A stretch of 64,000 nt of DNA from Kutzneria kofuensis (GTDB lineage Bacteria; Actinomycetota; Actinomycetes; Mycobacteriales; Pseudonocardiaceae), in the NCBI RefSeq assembly GCF_014203355.1, contig NZ_JACHIR010000005.1, positions 1 through 64,000 on the forward strand, given 5' to 3'. The position numbers and the translations under genes are program-made. The notes beneath the pieces were generated by a model. That model made no database searches. It saw nothing but the letters and a program-made list of their open reading frames with translations, and was not told the origin of the DNA. Positions 44,420-58,794 of this stretch are shown piece by piece. Within the stretch, counting starts at the first letter, position 1. The number at the start of each line of letters is the position of its first letter.

Positions 44420-44503
44420 CACCGCGAGTTGATGACGCAGCACGAGGATTTCCGCGTCCGTGGCGTTCTTGGACCGCGAGCACAGCAACAGCCGAGTAGC
44501 CCG
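44399..44503 (-). pseudogene. IS3/IS481-type transposase remnant
   Basis: On the minus strand about 35 codons read TRLLLCSRSKNATDAEILVL and RHQLAVLQRQVQG. This is the conserved region preceding the integrase core in IS3/IS481-like transposases. No start or catalytic core remains. It overlaps the end of the DUF3631 remnant and lies just before the second IS701 element. Confidence 0.55.
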
Positions 44504-44561
44504 CGCACCAGCTGGTCAGCCTCTCTGTTCGCACGTCGACCATTCCGCAGTCAGCCACTAG

Positions 44562-45968
44562 TAGGACTTTGTTAGGTCGTCATGGTGGCCGCTGATGACA
44601 TGTGGGGCATCGACCTGTCCAGGTCGCGAGCAACACCTGGAGGACGTGCAGGATCTTGTAGAAAGTCAAGCCGCCCCAACAGCTTTTGGGTCGCTCAGAC
44701 GCAACTCGGTCAGGAACAGGTGTGCGGTCGAGACCAGGGTGACGTGACGGTGCCACCCGATCCAGGACCGGCCCTCGAAGTGGGTCAGGCCGAGCCCGGT
44801 TTTGAGTTCGCGGTAGTCATGCTCGATGCGCCACCGGATCTTGGCCAACCGCGCCAAGGTCTTGACCGGCGTGCGCTCGGGCAGGGTGGACAGCCAATAG
44901 TCGGTCGGCTCGGACTCGCCGACCGGCCATTCGGCCAGCAACCAACACTGCGGCAGGCTGCCATCCTCGGCCCGAGGGATGTCCCGGTTGGCCGGCCGGA
45001 CCCGCAGCGCGATAAACCTCGACCGCATACGCGCGGTCGGGTTGCCCGGCGTCTTCTTGCTGCCGTGGCGCCAGGTGACCTGGCGCAGCCGGCCGCGCCC
45101 GGCCGCCTGGACCAGCTCCGCCACGGTGCTGGCCTGGTCGGGGTAACCGGGCCGCGGTGGGCGTCCCCGTCCGGAGTAGGGCGCGGTGACCGGCATCGCG
45201 TCGCCGGGGTAGGCCGAGGTGCTGCCCTTGACCGCCACCACGTAGCCGATGCCCCGGTAGTCCAGTTCGAGTCGGAAGGTGGTGTTGTCGCCGTAGCCGG
45301 CGTCAGCGCACAGCAGTGGCGGGGTGTGGCCCCACTCGGCGAGTTCGTCGAGCATCTCCAAGGCCTGTTGCCACTTCGGGATGTGCCGCTGGTCCTCGCC
45401 GATGCCGCACCGACGGCGGCGGGCGGCGATCTGGGCGGCCTGGCCCGGATCGTCGGTCTTCTGGTCGTCCCAGCTCTCGGGCAGGAACAGGCGCCAGTCC
45501 AGCGGGGCCGAGCAGGTGTCGGTGACGGCGTGCACGCTGACCGCGATCTGGCAGTTGGTGATCTTGCCGGCGGTGCCGGTGTATTGGCGGGACACGCACG
45601 GTGAGGCGTCGCCGTCCTTGACGTGGCCGGTGTCATCCAGCACCCAGGCGTCCGGGGCCACCGTGGTGATGGCCCGGTCGGCCAGGCGACGGCGCACGGC
45701 GATGTGGTCCCAGGTGGAGGAGGTGATGAACTGCTGCAGCCGTTGATGGTCCACGCCGAGGCGTTCGGCCATGGGCTGCATGGACTTGCGTCGCCCGTCC
45801 AGCATCAGCCCTCGCAGGTACAGCCCGCCGTTGAGTCGCTGCTCCCGCCGCGAGAACGGCGCGAACACCTCACCGGCGAACTCCTCCAGGCGGTCACGCA
45901 CAGCGTCCAACTCGGCGGGCATCACTCCAAGATCATCTCACACTCCATCCCGAAGTAACAAAGTCCTA
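44562..45968 (-). mobile_element. IS701-family insertion sequence (second element), inserted in a LuxR gene
   Basis: The 1407-bp element has 13-bp inverted ends (TAGGACTTTGTTA at 44562-44574, TAACAAAGTCCTA at 45956-45968) and a direct CTAG duplication at 44558-44561 and 45969-45972. The target was the last codons of the LuxR-type gene at 45938-48298. Removing the element and one CTAG restores a reading frame ending ...QDTSG-stop. Confidence 0.92.
44666..45925 (-). CDS. IS701-family transposase (second element)
   Basis: The 419-residue DDE transposase has FAGEVFAPFSRREQRLNGGLY at its N-terminus. Catalytic positions are in AWVLDDTGHVKDGDASPCVS (Asp), PLLCADAGYGDNTTFRLEL (Asp) and RIEHDYRELKTGLGLTHFEG (Glu). 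It ends with WIGWHRHVTLVSTAHLFLTE. The start is GTG 45925 or ATG 45922. There is no break, so the element may be active. It is a different subgroup from the element at 7020-8445. Confidence 0.93.
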   Translation of the reverse strand: MMPAELDAVRDRLEEFAGEVFAPFSRREQRLNGGLYLRGLMLDGRRKSMQPMAERLGVDHQRLQQFITSSTWDHIAVRRRLADRAITTVAPDAWVLDDTGHVKDGDASPCVSRQYTGTAGKITNCQIAVSVHAVTDTCSAPLDWRLFLPESWDDQKTDDPGQAAQIAARRRRCGIGEDQRHIPKWQQALEMLDELAEWGHTPPLLCADAGYGDNTTFRLELDYRGIGYVVAVKGSTSAYPGDAMPVTAPYSGRGRPPRPGYPDQASTVAELVQAAGRGRLRQVTWRHGSKKTPGNPTARMRSRFIALRVRPANRDIPRAEDGSLPQCWLLAEWPVGESEPTDYWLSTLPERTPVKTLARLAKIRWRIEHDYRELKTGLGLTHFEGRSWIGWHRHVTLVSTAHLFLTELRLSDPKAVGAA

Positions 45969-48298
45969 CTAGTGTCCTGTCGTTCGAAGACCCAGGCGAC
46001 GACCTGGGTGCGTGAAGTCACACCAAGCTTGACCAGAATGCGTTCCACGAGTGCCTCTGCAGAGCGCTGGGTGATGACCAGTCTGGCGGCGATGGCTTTG
46101 TTCGACAGACCTTCGGCGATCAGCAGGGCCGCGTCTCGCTCCCGGCATGTCAATGGCGACCACAGCTGGCCGTCCCGCTTCGGTGAAAATCCTTGCTCGC
46201 TGGCACCTGTGCCCAACACCTGGCCGAGTGCCTGGTACGGACCCATACCTGCGACCTTTCCGAACGCGGTGTCGAAAGCCTTTCCACCGAGGGCGGCACG
46301 GGTATTCGCTTCGTTCTCCTCGTGGTGCTCGGCGAGCGGCTGGATCCCCATCAAAGGGACGCCGACCAACGGCCAGATGCGCTCGAGGGCGCCGAACAGC
46401 CGTGCCGCGTCTTCGTGGCGGCCGGTACAGGTCAGCGACCAGGCAAGGAATTCCGTCGCCATGCCGAGACCGAACAGGTCGTGGAGGGTGCGTTTGATCG
46501 CGATGCTCTCCCGCAGTGGCGGGATCGCCTGCTGATAGTCGCCCCGGCGCCACAGGGCGAGGCCGAGCACGACGAGACCCCACGAGCGGGTCCACTGCTC
46601 GCCGTGTGCCCTGGTGATGCTTACGCACTCCTCGGCGTACTCGACGGCCTGGTCGAAATCTCCCTGCAGCGACGCGGCGAAACCCTGCTGCATCAGTGCC
46701 ATGACCGCGGGGCTGGCCATCTGACCGAGGGCGAGATGGCGGCGCCACGCCTCGGCACAGAACGCCCGCGTGCCCGCGAGATCGCCGCTGCTCAGCGCAC
46801 TCAGCCCGGCCACCTGCAGGCCGTAAGCCGCCATCTGTGCGTCCCCCAACTGCTCGGCCAGCGCGCGGCACTGCTCGGCGCTGGCGTGGCTGGCGGCCGG
46901 TTCGCCCTGATGGGAGGCCGCCCAGCTGTAGACCCACAGCGCGGTGCCGCGCGCCCTGGTCGGTTCGGGGGCCAGCGGGAGCAGACGGTCGATCCACTGC
47001 CGCCCTTCCGACAGGACTCCGCACGGCATCCAGTAGCACCACAGCGCTCCGGCTATGCGCAACCCGGACTGGGCGCGAGTCCGTTCGGCGAGGCAGAACT
47101 CGATGGCTGTCCGCAGGTTGGTGTGCTCGCTGCGCAGCCGAGTGACCCACTGCTCCTGGTTCGGGCCGAACCAGTCCTGCGCGGCCTGCTCGGCGAGGCG
47201 CTGGTACCAATCGCAGTGCCGCTGCCGCACTCGTTGCTCCTCGCCGGCGGCACGGAGCCTTTCTTGTCCGTACTGACGAATCGTCTCGAGCATGTGGTAC
47301 CGCGCGCGTCGGCTGTATGGGGGGTCGGACCGGGTCAGGATGGACTTGTCCACCAGGTTCTCCACGAGATCGACGACGTCCGCAGGGGCGATGCCGTCAC
47401 CAGAGCAGACGCTCTCGACGCCGTCGATGTCGAACTCCCCGGCGAACACCGATGTCCGGGCCCACAACTGTCGTTCCGCGGGTAGACAGAGCTCGAAGCT
47501 CCAGTCAATGGTCGCACGCAGGGTTTGGTGGCGGGGCAGGGCGGTGCAGCTTCCGCCGGCGAGCAGATGATGATGGTGTTCCAGCCCGGCGACCAGTTGT
47601 TCGATCGACAGCGTCCTCAATCGCACGGCGGCGAGCTCGATGGCCAACGGGATCCCGTCCAGTCGCCGGCAGAGCCGGACGGCGAGCGGGATGGTGTCAG
47701 GAGTGAGGATGAAGCGGCGACCCCCGGCGCCCGCTCGCTGGCTCAGCAGGGTGATCGCCTCGTACTGGTCGAGTTCATCCGGTAATGGCACGCGGTCGGA
47801 GTCCGGTAGCGACAGCGGCGGCACCAGCAGGAGCTGTTCGCCCTGGACCTGCAGCGACTGCCGGCTGGTGGCCAGTACTCGCAGTTCGGGGGCTACGCGC
47901 AGCACGGCTTGCACGAAGTTCGCGCAGGCGTCGATCAGGTGCTCGCAGTTGTCCAGCACCAGCAGAATCTGTTTGTCCGTCAGGTAGTCCAGGAGCACTT
48001 CACGGGTCGGTCGGGACGACCAGTCCCGGATTCCCAGTGTCATGGCGACGGCTTGCACCAGCAGGTCTGGTTCCTCCAGCGTGGCCAGCTCAACCAGCCA
48101 GACGCCGTCCCGGAACGCGCTACCCACCTTGGCGGCCATACGCAGCGCCAGCCGTGTCTTGCCCACCCCACCGGGACCGCTCAAGGTCAACAGCCGAGTT
48201 CCCGACAACCACCGCCTCGCCGAGGCGACCTCCAGGGTGCGGCCGACGAAACTCGACGCCTCATAGGGCAGGTTGCCCCGCGGCTGCTTCACAACCAT
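45938..48298 (-). CDS. LuxR-family NB-ARC/TPR regulator with its 3' end rewritten by IS701
   Basis: The 786-residue protein has a P-loop in [20 protein letters not shown], Walker B in [15 protein letters not shown], and [30 protein letters not shown] and SVFAGEFDIDGVESVC. A TPR-like region runs from 430 to 690. The C-terminal LuxR helix-turn-helix reads LTCRERDAALLIAEGLSNKAI, ARLVITQRSAEALVERILVKLG. The last residues after QDTS (RTLLLRDGV) are translated from the inserted IS701 end; the original protein ended QDTSG. The DNA-binding domain is intact, so function is probably kept. It shares architecture with the copies at 34274 and 49611 but is clearly more distant. Confidence 0.9.
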   Translation of the reverse strand: MVVKQPRGNLPYEASSFVGRTLEVASARRWLSGTRLLTLSGPGGVGKTRLALRMAAKVGSAFRDGVWLVELATLEEPDLLVQAVAMTLGIRDWSSRPTREVLLDYLTDKQILLVLDNCEHLIDACANFVQAVLRVAPELRVLATSRQSLQVQGEQLLLVPPLSLPDSDRVPLPDELDQYEAITLLSQRAGAGGRRFILTPDTIPLAVRLCRRLDGIPLAIELAAVRLRTLSIEQLVAGLEHHHHLLAGGSCTALPRHQTLRATIDWSFELCLPAERQLWARTSVFAGEFDIDGVESVCSGDGIAPADVVDLVENLVDKSILTRSDPPYSRRARYHMLETIRQYGQERLRAAGEEQRVRQRHCDWYQRLAEQAAQDWFGPNQEQWVTRLRSEHTNLRTAIEFCLAERTRAQSGLRIAGALWCYWMPCGVLSEGRQWIDRLLPLAPEPTRARGTALWVYSWAASHQGEPAASHASAEQCRALAEQLGDAQMAAYGLQVAGLSALSSGDLAGTRAFCAEAWRRHLALGQMASPAVMALMQQGFAASLQGDFDQAVEYAEECVSITRAHGEQWTRSWGLVVLGLALWRRGDYQQAIPPLRESIAIKRTLHDLFGLGMATEFLAWSLTCTGRHEDAARLFGALERIWPLVGVPLMGIQPLAEHHEENEANTRAALGGKAFDTAFGKVAGMGPYQALGQVLGTGASEQGFSPKRDGQLWSPLTCRERDAALLIAEGLSNKAIAARLVITQRSAEALVERILVKLGVTSRTQVVAWVFERQDTSRTLLLRDGV

Positions 48299-48494
48299 GT
48301 CCTAACCCCACTGCCGGTTCAAGTCGGGGGCCATTGTCCTCACCGTCCAGGCCCTGAGGAACAGCGTCACCTGGCGTGCTCTCGTCAGTGGCCGCTGGCT
48401 GCCAGCGTTACCGGGGGCGAGGATCAGCCTCGTCACGACGTGACGGCGGGGTGATCGTCGTCGGGCGGCGGAACTGATGGAGGAGCCTGCGCCT

Positions 48495-48974
48495 TCACCG
48501 CCTGGTGGACGATCCAGTCACCGCGTTCTCCTCACCCTGCATCTGCCGGAGCAGGGTCTCGTTGTCGTAGTAGATGCGCTCGCCGACGAGTTTTGCCGAC
48601 TCGTCCCCGTCTCCGAAGAGATAGAACGCGGCCACCTGCACCGAAACCGGCCGGCCCTGCGGCGCGAGCCCGCAGTACTCGCCGCGGTGTGTCCCCGTGA
48701 TCGTCACCTCACGAACGGATACCCCAGGGGTGTCGTATTCACCGGCGACGACGATGCGAAAGTCCGGGATGGCCGCTTCGATGATCTGATAGAAGTCCTG
48801 GACACCCTGAAATCCAGGGTAACGGGTGCTAAAGGGGACGACGTCGTAGTACGCACGCTCGTCCTTGAGGAAGGTGTCGTACACACGTGCCCAGTCGTGA
48901 GCGTTCTCGCCTTGGAGGTGCTCGTCGATCGTCCGGCGTTGGGCGGCTATCCGCTCCTGGTCGGTCATGGCCAT
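48495..48974 (-). CDS. SnoaL-like / ester-cyclase-type small protein
   Basis: The 159-residue protein has an NTF2-like alpha+beta cone fold of the SnoaL/ester-cyclase group: RTIDEHLQGENAHDWARVYD, PGFQGVQDFYQIIEAAIPDFR, REVTITGTHRGEYCGLAPQG and RPVSVQVAAFYLFGDGDE, then LVGERIYYDNETLLRQM. Members either cyclise polyketides or have unknown roles. No PKS genes are nearby, so a catalytic role cannot be named. ATG 48974 has GGAG 8 nt upstream. Confidence 0.8.
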   Translation of the reverse strand: MAMTDQERIAAQRRTIDEHLQGENAHDWARVYDTFLKDERAYYDVVPFSTRYPGFQGVQDFYQIIEAAIPDFRIVVAGEYDTPGVSVREVTITGTHRGEYCGLAPQGRPVSVQVAAFYLFGDGDESAKLVGERIYYDNETLLRQMQGEENAVTGSSTRR

Positions 48975-54088
<5,114 letters not shown>

Positions 54089-54346
54089 ACCAGCCCGCAC
54101 CGGTACCTGCCGACCGACCTCTCTAGCTTTCAGGGAACACCGGGTCGCCGCACCCGCCGGCCTCGGACTGTCCACTCAGGACATCACTATCCACCGCCCC
54201 CGACGCCGACGTCCTCCGCGCACGACTGACCCAGCACTCACCGACCCCACAGGGAACCCGCCGGGTACCGAGCGGGTACCGAGCACCGACAAGGTGACAG
54301 CTGTCGGCCGACATCGAGACATCCACGCTGAGAATTGGGGAAATCA

Positions 54347-54877
54347 GTGAAGAGTCCTTCCATGCTGGCGCGTCGGGTCGCGACGGCAATCGGCGTCGTG
54401 GCGGTCGCCGTGGCCGTCACCGCGGGCTCCGCGAACGCCACCGCAGGGCAGACCCACCAGACCCAGGACGTCACCGCTGCCACCGGCGACGTCCTCGTCA
54501 AGACGGTCACCACCGCGAACGGCACGCTCAAGATCTTCAAGGAGTCCGCACAGCACGACAGCGCGGCGACCACGCTGGCGCCCAACTCGTCCATCGGCTG
54601 CTCCGGATCCAACCCTCGAGTCTGCCTCTCCATCCACGGCTCCGGGCTCTACGTCCAGTACATGGAGAACAAGACGGACTTCCTTTCGTCCGGCAACGCC
54701 GACATGCAGATCAACGGTCCTTCCGGCGTCATCGCCGACAGCGGGTGGTTCTACGAGACGGGCGGCGGGTATTTCTTCGATTGGTCGCCCTACAACTACG
54801 TCGCCGCCGGGTACTACTGCGCCACCACCTTCGTCGGCGGAGGCCGTCAAGGCGCCTGCGAGACCGTGCACAACTGA
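54347..54877 (+). CDS. secreted protein of unknown function
   Basis: The 176-residue protein has a Sec signal (ARRVATAIGVVAVAVAVTAGS, cleaved after ANA). The mature part begins TAGQTHQTQDVTAATGDVL and includes SSIGCSGSNPRVCLSIHGSG, LYVQYMENKTDFL, GWFYETGGGYFFDWSP and YYCATTFVGGGRQGACETVHN. Four Cys residues probably form two disulfides. I recognise no family; the aromatic-rich beta pattern suggests a small extracellular beta protein. GTG 54347 lies 6 nt after GGGG. A strong terminator follows the stop. Confidence 0.7.
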   Translation: MKSPSMLARRVATAIGVVAVAVAVTAGSANATAGQTHQTQDVTAATGDVLVKTVTTANGTLKIFKESAQHDSAATTLAPNSSIGCSGSNPRVCLSIHGSGLYVQYMENKTDFLSSGNADMQINGPSGVIADSGWFYETGGGYFFDWSPYNYVAAGYYCATTFVGGGRQGACETVHN

Positions 54878-54893
54878 ACGAGTCACGAACTGA

Positions 54894-54922
54894 CGAGGGC
54901 CGCGGCCACGCCGCGGCCCTCG
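54894..54922 (+). terminator. intrinsic-type terminator hairpin
   Basis: CGAGGGCCGCGG (54894-54905) and CCGCGGCCCTCG (54911-54922) are perfect 12-bp arms with a CCACG loop, 16 nt after the stop of the secreted-protein gene. There is no T-tract, as is common in actinomycetes. Confidence 0.75.
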
Positions 54923-54988
54923 CGGTTGCGCTACCGGGTTGAATGGTGGGATTCACCTACCCCGCGTTCACGCAGTCGAGGAGGAGCC

Positions 54989-55333
54989 GTGGCCACAGTG
55001 GCGGACATTCGTGCGGTGACGGCGTCGCTGCCGCGCAGTGAGGAGCGAGTGGTGCGCGACCGGGTGAAGTTCCGGGTGGGACGGCTGGTCTACATCGCGC
55101 TGTCGCCGGACGAGACGACGATGGGCTTCGCGTACCCGAAGGAGTACCGGGAGGCACTCGTCGCCGCGGAGCCGCACAAGTTCCAGCTGCCGCGGCCGTC
55201 GGACATGCGCTACAACTGGATACACGCGACGCTCGACGAACTCGACGCCGACGAGCTCACCGAGCTGGTGATCAACGCTTGGACGATGTGCGTGCCCAAG
55301 CGGGTGGCTGCGGCGTACCTCGACGCCGGCTGA
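54989..55333 (+). CDS. MmcQ/YjbR family protein
   Basis: The 114-residue protein of the YjbR fold reads VADIRAVTASLPRSEERVVRD, RVKFRVGRLVYIALSPDETTM, GFAYPKEYREALVAAEPHKFQ and MRYNWIHATLDELDADELTEL, then INAWTMCVPKRVAAAYL. YjbR-like proteins bind DNA weakly or have unknown function. GTG 54989 is chosen because GAGGAG ends 2-3 nt upstream within a good context; the upstream open frame is not protein-like. Confidence 0.85.
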   Translation: MATVADIRAVTASLPRSEERVVRDRVKFRVGRLVYIALSPDETTMGFAYPKEYREALVAAEPHKFQLPRPSDMRYNWIHATLDELDADELTELVINAWTMCVPKRVAAAYLDAG

Positions 55334-55425
55334 ACCGTCAGCCGACGCCCCAGCGCGACGGCGTCAGGGTCGAGGTCGGCAACGAGGCAAAGGCACCTCA
55401 GTTCGCGGCGCACAGCCTGGCGACA

Positions 55426-56265
55426 TCATTCGTCCACTATGGACGTCAGTATCTCTCGGGCCGACCTGTCAGCCGGACCCGCCCACTGCTGGCGCAGGGT
55501 GCGGAACAAGGCCGCGGCACGCACTCCCGGCCAGTCCGCGGGCAGCAAAGCCGCTGGCAGCACCGGATCGCGCCGGATCAGCAGCAACCACTCCGCGCCC
55601 AGCTGGACCCGTCGAGCCAGTTCGTCGAACCCGTCGGAAGCCGTGTCGGTCCACCGCTGGCGGAACTGGTCGTATCCGGCGGCGATCTCGGGCAGGTCCC
55701 AGGCTTCCCGGGCGATCCGGGCCGGATCGGTCCACATGGACGCCTCCGCCCGGAACACCTCGGCGTGCTCCAGGAGGTCAAGCTCGGCCAGCGCCCCTGA
55801 GACGTCCTTGGCCGAGGGCGAGACCCACAGGCCGCTGCGCAACGGTCCGAAGCCGAACCAGCCCAGCCGGGTCCGCAGGGCATGCCGATCGGCGCGGCGG
55901 CTTTCCGGCACCGAGAACGTCAGCAGGGTCCACCGGCTGTCCCAGTGCCGCTCGACGATGTCGCCGTCGAGCTTGCGCTGCCCGTCGCGCAGCACCGTGG
56001 TTCCGTGCGCGGTCAGGCCGAGAAACGCTTGCCGCCCTTGACGAAGCGTACGAAGCAAGCCACGTCGGCTCATCCGGCTCAACGTCGCACGAGTCGCGTG
56101 TTCGCTCACGCCGAGATGCTCGAGCACGGCGATGACGCCGCCGGTCGACACGGCGATGCCACGGTCCAGCACGTAGTCACCGAACAAGGTGAGCAGCAGT
56201 GTCTCCGGCCGCACGGCCGCTGCGGTCACGCCGCCGGAAGGAACAACGGCTGGCAGCATCACCAC
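55426..56265 (-). CDS. PaaX-family transcriptional regulator (second copy)
   Basis: The 279-residue protein begins with RPETLLLTLFGDYVLDRGIAV (the PaaX N-terminus) and has the winged helix GVSEHATRATLSRMSRRGLL. The core is RWTLLTFSVPESRRADRHALR and FGFGPLRSGLWVSPSA, followed by AWDLPEIAAGYDQFRQRW and RRDPVLPAALLPADWPG near the C-terminus. ATG 56265 or 56259. It lies divergent from the CE1 esterase gene (start 56473), which it might control; no phenylacetate genes are near. Confidence 0.88.
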   Translation of the reverse strand: MVMLPAVVPSGGVTAAAVRPETLLLTLFGDYVLDRGIAVSTGGVIAVLEHLGVSEHATRATLSRMSRRGLLRTLRQGRQAFLGLTAHGTTVLRDGQRKLDGDIVERHWDSRWTLLTFSVPESRRADRHALRTRLGWFGFGPLRSGLWVSPSAKDVSGALAELDLLEHAEVFRAEASMWTDPARIAREAWDLPEIAAGYDQFRQRWTDTASDGFDELARRVQLGAEWLLLIRRDPVLPAALLPADWPGVRAAALFRTLRQQWAGPADRSAREILTSIVDE

Positions 56266-56472
56266 TCCTCTCGACGGCGGAGCCTGCCCGTAGCCTACCG
56301 TTCGTCATCGAGCTGGCGATCATCACTTGGCCGGGTAATGAAAGTTACAGCGCACAACCGGCGGCTTCTCGGGGAAATGCCTGCCGAACAAGGCCGACAT
56401 TCGGCACTTCGTTGACGGTCGTCAACACCGTGCCTACCTTCCTCGAAGACGGGTCCCCGACGGAGGTCGACG

Positions 56473-57747
56473 ATGACTGGAATCAGAACCGCGCTCGTGA
56501 CGCTCGTCAGTACCCTGCTGATCACTCTCAGCGGCGTTGCCTTCGCACCCCAGGCGGCCGCCGCGTCACTGGTGGAGGTGACCAACTTCGGCAGCAATCC
56601 GGGCGGGATGCGCATGCACGTCTACGTGCCGAACTCCCACCCGGCCACGCCGGCGGTCGTGGTCGCCATGCACGGTTGCGGCGGCTCCGGGCCCGGCTTC
56701 TACGCCAGCAGCGAATTCGCCGCGCTGGCCGACCGGTACGGCTTCATCGTCATCTACCCGAGCGCCGAGCAGCAGGCCGGCTTCGGGAACTGCTTCGACA
56801 CCTGGTCGGACGCCGCCAAGCACCGCGGCGGCGGCAGCGACCCGGTCTCCATCGTCTCGATGGTGACCTACGTCGAGCAGCACTACGGCGGCGACCCGAA
56901 CCGGGTCTTCGCCACCGGATCGTCCTCCGGCGGCATGATGACCAACGAGATGCTCGCCCTCTACCCAGACGTGTTCAAGGCCGGCGCCGCGTTCATGGGC
57001 GTGCCCTTCAACTGCTTCGCCAACGCCGCCGACTATCCGCCCGGCAGCAGCAAGTGCACCGGCGGAAGCATGAACCGAACCCCGCAGCAGTGGGGAGACG
57101 CGGTCCGGCAGGCGTATCCCGGATACAGCGGCCCCCGGCCGCGGATGCAGCTGTGGCACGGCACCGCCGACCCGCTCGTGCCGTACTCGCTGCTGCAGGA
57201 GGAAATCAAGCAGTGGACCAATGTGTTCGGGCTGAGCCAGACACCGACGTCCACGGACAGCCCGCAGCCCGGCTGGGACCGTCGTCGCTACGCCGACTCC
57301 GCCGGCACCGTCCAGGTGGAGGCGTACAGCATCCAAGGCGCCGGGCACAGCCTGCCGGCAACCGGGATGGCGGCCTACGCCGTGGCGTTCTTCGGTCTGA
57401 CCGGTTCCGACAACCCGCCACCCGGGTCGGGCTCGTGCCGCGTCACGGACACGGTGAACGCTTGGAACAACGGCCTGACCGAGAGCATCACCATCACGAA
57501 CACCGGCACCAGCGTGATCAACGGCTGGTCCCTGGTCTTCACGCTGCCCAACGGACAGGCCATCACATCCGGCTGGAACGCCACCTACTCGCCATCGTCG
57601 GGCCAGGTGACGGCGCGTGACGCCACACACAACGCCATGATCGCGCCGAACGCCTCGATCACCATCGGCTTCCAAGCCACCCACACCGGCAACACCGGCA
57701 AGCCCACTTCCTTCACCCTCAACGGCATGTCCTGCGCCGCCGTCTGA
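56473..57747 (+). CDS. secreted CE1/PHB-depolymerase-type esterase with CBM2 module
   Basis: The 424-residue protein has a signal peptide (LVTLVSTLLITLSGVAFAPQA). The catalytic domain is of the esterase/PHB-depolymerase group: PAVVVAMHGCGGSGPGFYASS (oxyanion), FATGSSSGGMMTNEML (Ser), QLWHGTADPLVPYS (Asp) and IQGAGHSLPATGM (His). A short PPPGSGS linker leads to a C-terminal CBM2 cellulose-binding domain: CRVTDTVNAWNNGLTESITI, NGWSLVFTLPNGQ, SGWNATYSPSSGQ, ending at FTLNGMSC with the usual disulfide Cys pair. This architecture is typical of feruloyl or acetylxylan esterases. A strong GACGGAGG lies before the ATG. Confidence 0.9.
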   Translation: MTGIRTALVTLVSTLLITLSGVAFAPQAAAASLVEVTNFGSNPGGMRMHVYVPNSHPATPAVVVAMHGCGGSGPGFYASSEFAALADRYGFIVIYPSAEQQAGFGNCFDTWSDAAKHRGGGSDPVSIVSMVTYVEQHYGGDPNRVFATGSSSGGMMTNEMLALYPDVFKAGAAFMGVPFNCFANAADYPPGSSKCTGGSMNRTPQQWGDAVRQAYPGYSGPRPRMQLWHGTADPLVPYSLLQEEIKQWTNVFGLSQTPTSTDSPQPGWDRRRYADSAGTVQVEAYSIQGAGHSLPATGMAAYAVAFFGLTGSDNPPPGSGSCRVTDTVNAWNNGLTESITITNTGTSVINGWSLVFTLPNGQAITSGWNATYSPSSGQVTARDATHNAMIAPNASITIGFQATHTGNTGKPTSFTLNGMSCAAV

Positions 57748-57916
57748 ATCGCGAATCGGCCGGCAGTTGCAGTACGCAGAAGCTGATCGTCGATACCGCG
57801 CCGCACGCGGATGGCCTGGCCGCGTGCGGCGTCCTGCCAGGAGTTCTTCGCCGCACCTCCGGGCTGAGTCGATCCGGTTGAACGCTCACCTCGTTGCTGG
57901 TCTGACCTGGACCTGA

Positions 57917-58474
57917 TCAGGCGGTTTTCGCAGCGCGGCCGAGACGCAGGGCGGAGACGAGGAAGAATATGCCGCCGAGGGCGGCGTAACCGGCCAGTGT
58001 GGACAGTCCGGTGCCTTGCTGGCCGGCCTGGAGGATGAACGAGGTGCCGGCTACGGTGGAGATGGCGCCACTGATGATCATGGGCCACTGGCCGCCGAGC
58101 TTGCGGCGGGTGAGGCCGACGGCGAGTTGGACGAGGCCGGACAGGATGGCCCAGGCGCCCCAGACGCGAAGCACGCCGGGAATACCGGACGAAACGACGA
58201 CGGCCAAACCGACGGCGGCTAGCAGGCTGATCGCGATGTTGACGTACAGGCCCGACACCGGCTTGGTGCTCCTGGACGAGCGGGCGTCGACGATGGCTGC
58301 GGCCACGTCGAACACCGGGTAGAGCACGAGCAGCGCCACGCTGAGTGGATTGATGGTCGACGCGGTCGCGACCAGTAACCCGGCCCAGATGATCGCGAAG
58401 CCGAAACGGGTGAAGTACAGCTGTCTCAGGGAAGGCGCGATGCCCCCGTCGACAGCAGCCGTGCCGGTGTTCAC
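57917..58474 (-). CDS. DUF308-type small membrane protein
   Basis: From the GTG at 58474 (AAGGAG 5-6 nt upstream) it is 185 residues with six hydrophobic segments: FTRFGFAIIWAGLLVATAS, PLSVALLVLYPVFDVAAAIVD, YVNIAISLLAAVGLAVVVSS, VLRVWGAWAILSGLVQLAVGL, WPMIISGAISTVAGTSFIL and LAGYAALGGIFFLVSALRLG. Duplicated hydrophobic pairs with small residues match DUF308/HdeD-like proteins. An ATG at 58642 would add a low-complexity N-terminus and is less likely. The function is unknown. Confidence 0.75.
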   Translation of the reverse strand: MNTGTAAVDGGIAPSLRQLYFTRFGFAIIWAGLLVATASTINPLSVALLVLYPVFDVAAAIVDARSSRSTKPVSGLYVNIAISLLAAVGLAVVVSSGIPGVLRVWGAWAILSGLVQLAVGLTRRKLGGQWPMIISGAISTVAGTSFILQAGQQGTGLSTLAGYAALGGIFFLVSALRLGRAAKTA

Positions 58475-58736
58475 AGGTTCTCCTTCTGGTTCGGTTTCTG
58501 CTGGCGCAGCTGCGGGAAAGACCGGTGTCGTGGCGTCGATGAGCAGCTTGTCGGTGATGCCCTGCGGCGACGAGCCGGCATCCGCGGGCGGTCCCCCGGG
58601 GCCGAGGCCACCGGCGCGCGCGTCGTCACCGAATCGCATCGCCCACCCCTTTTCCACGGATCGCCGACCGCCTCGTTGCCGAGACTGACACCGGCCGCGG
58701 ATCCCCTGAAAGGGCCGTTTCCGTCCCCCGACAGAG

Positions 58737-58750
58737 TTGTCCAGGGACAA
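58737..58750. promoter_or_regulatory. palindrome ahead of the XRE regulator gene
   Basis: TTGTCC-AG-GGACAA is a perfect 14-bp palindrome 45 bp upstream of the XRE ATG. It lies in the divergent gap towards the DUF308 gene, so it may serve both as an operator. TTAGAT (58782-58787) 7 nt before the ATG could be the -10 of a leaderless transcript. Confidence 0.5.
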
Positions 58751-58794
58751 TCCAGGCCCACCCTGGACGGTATCGGCGCTGTTAGATTCCTGGT

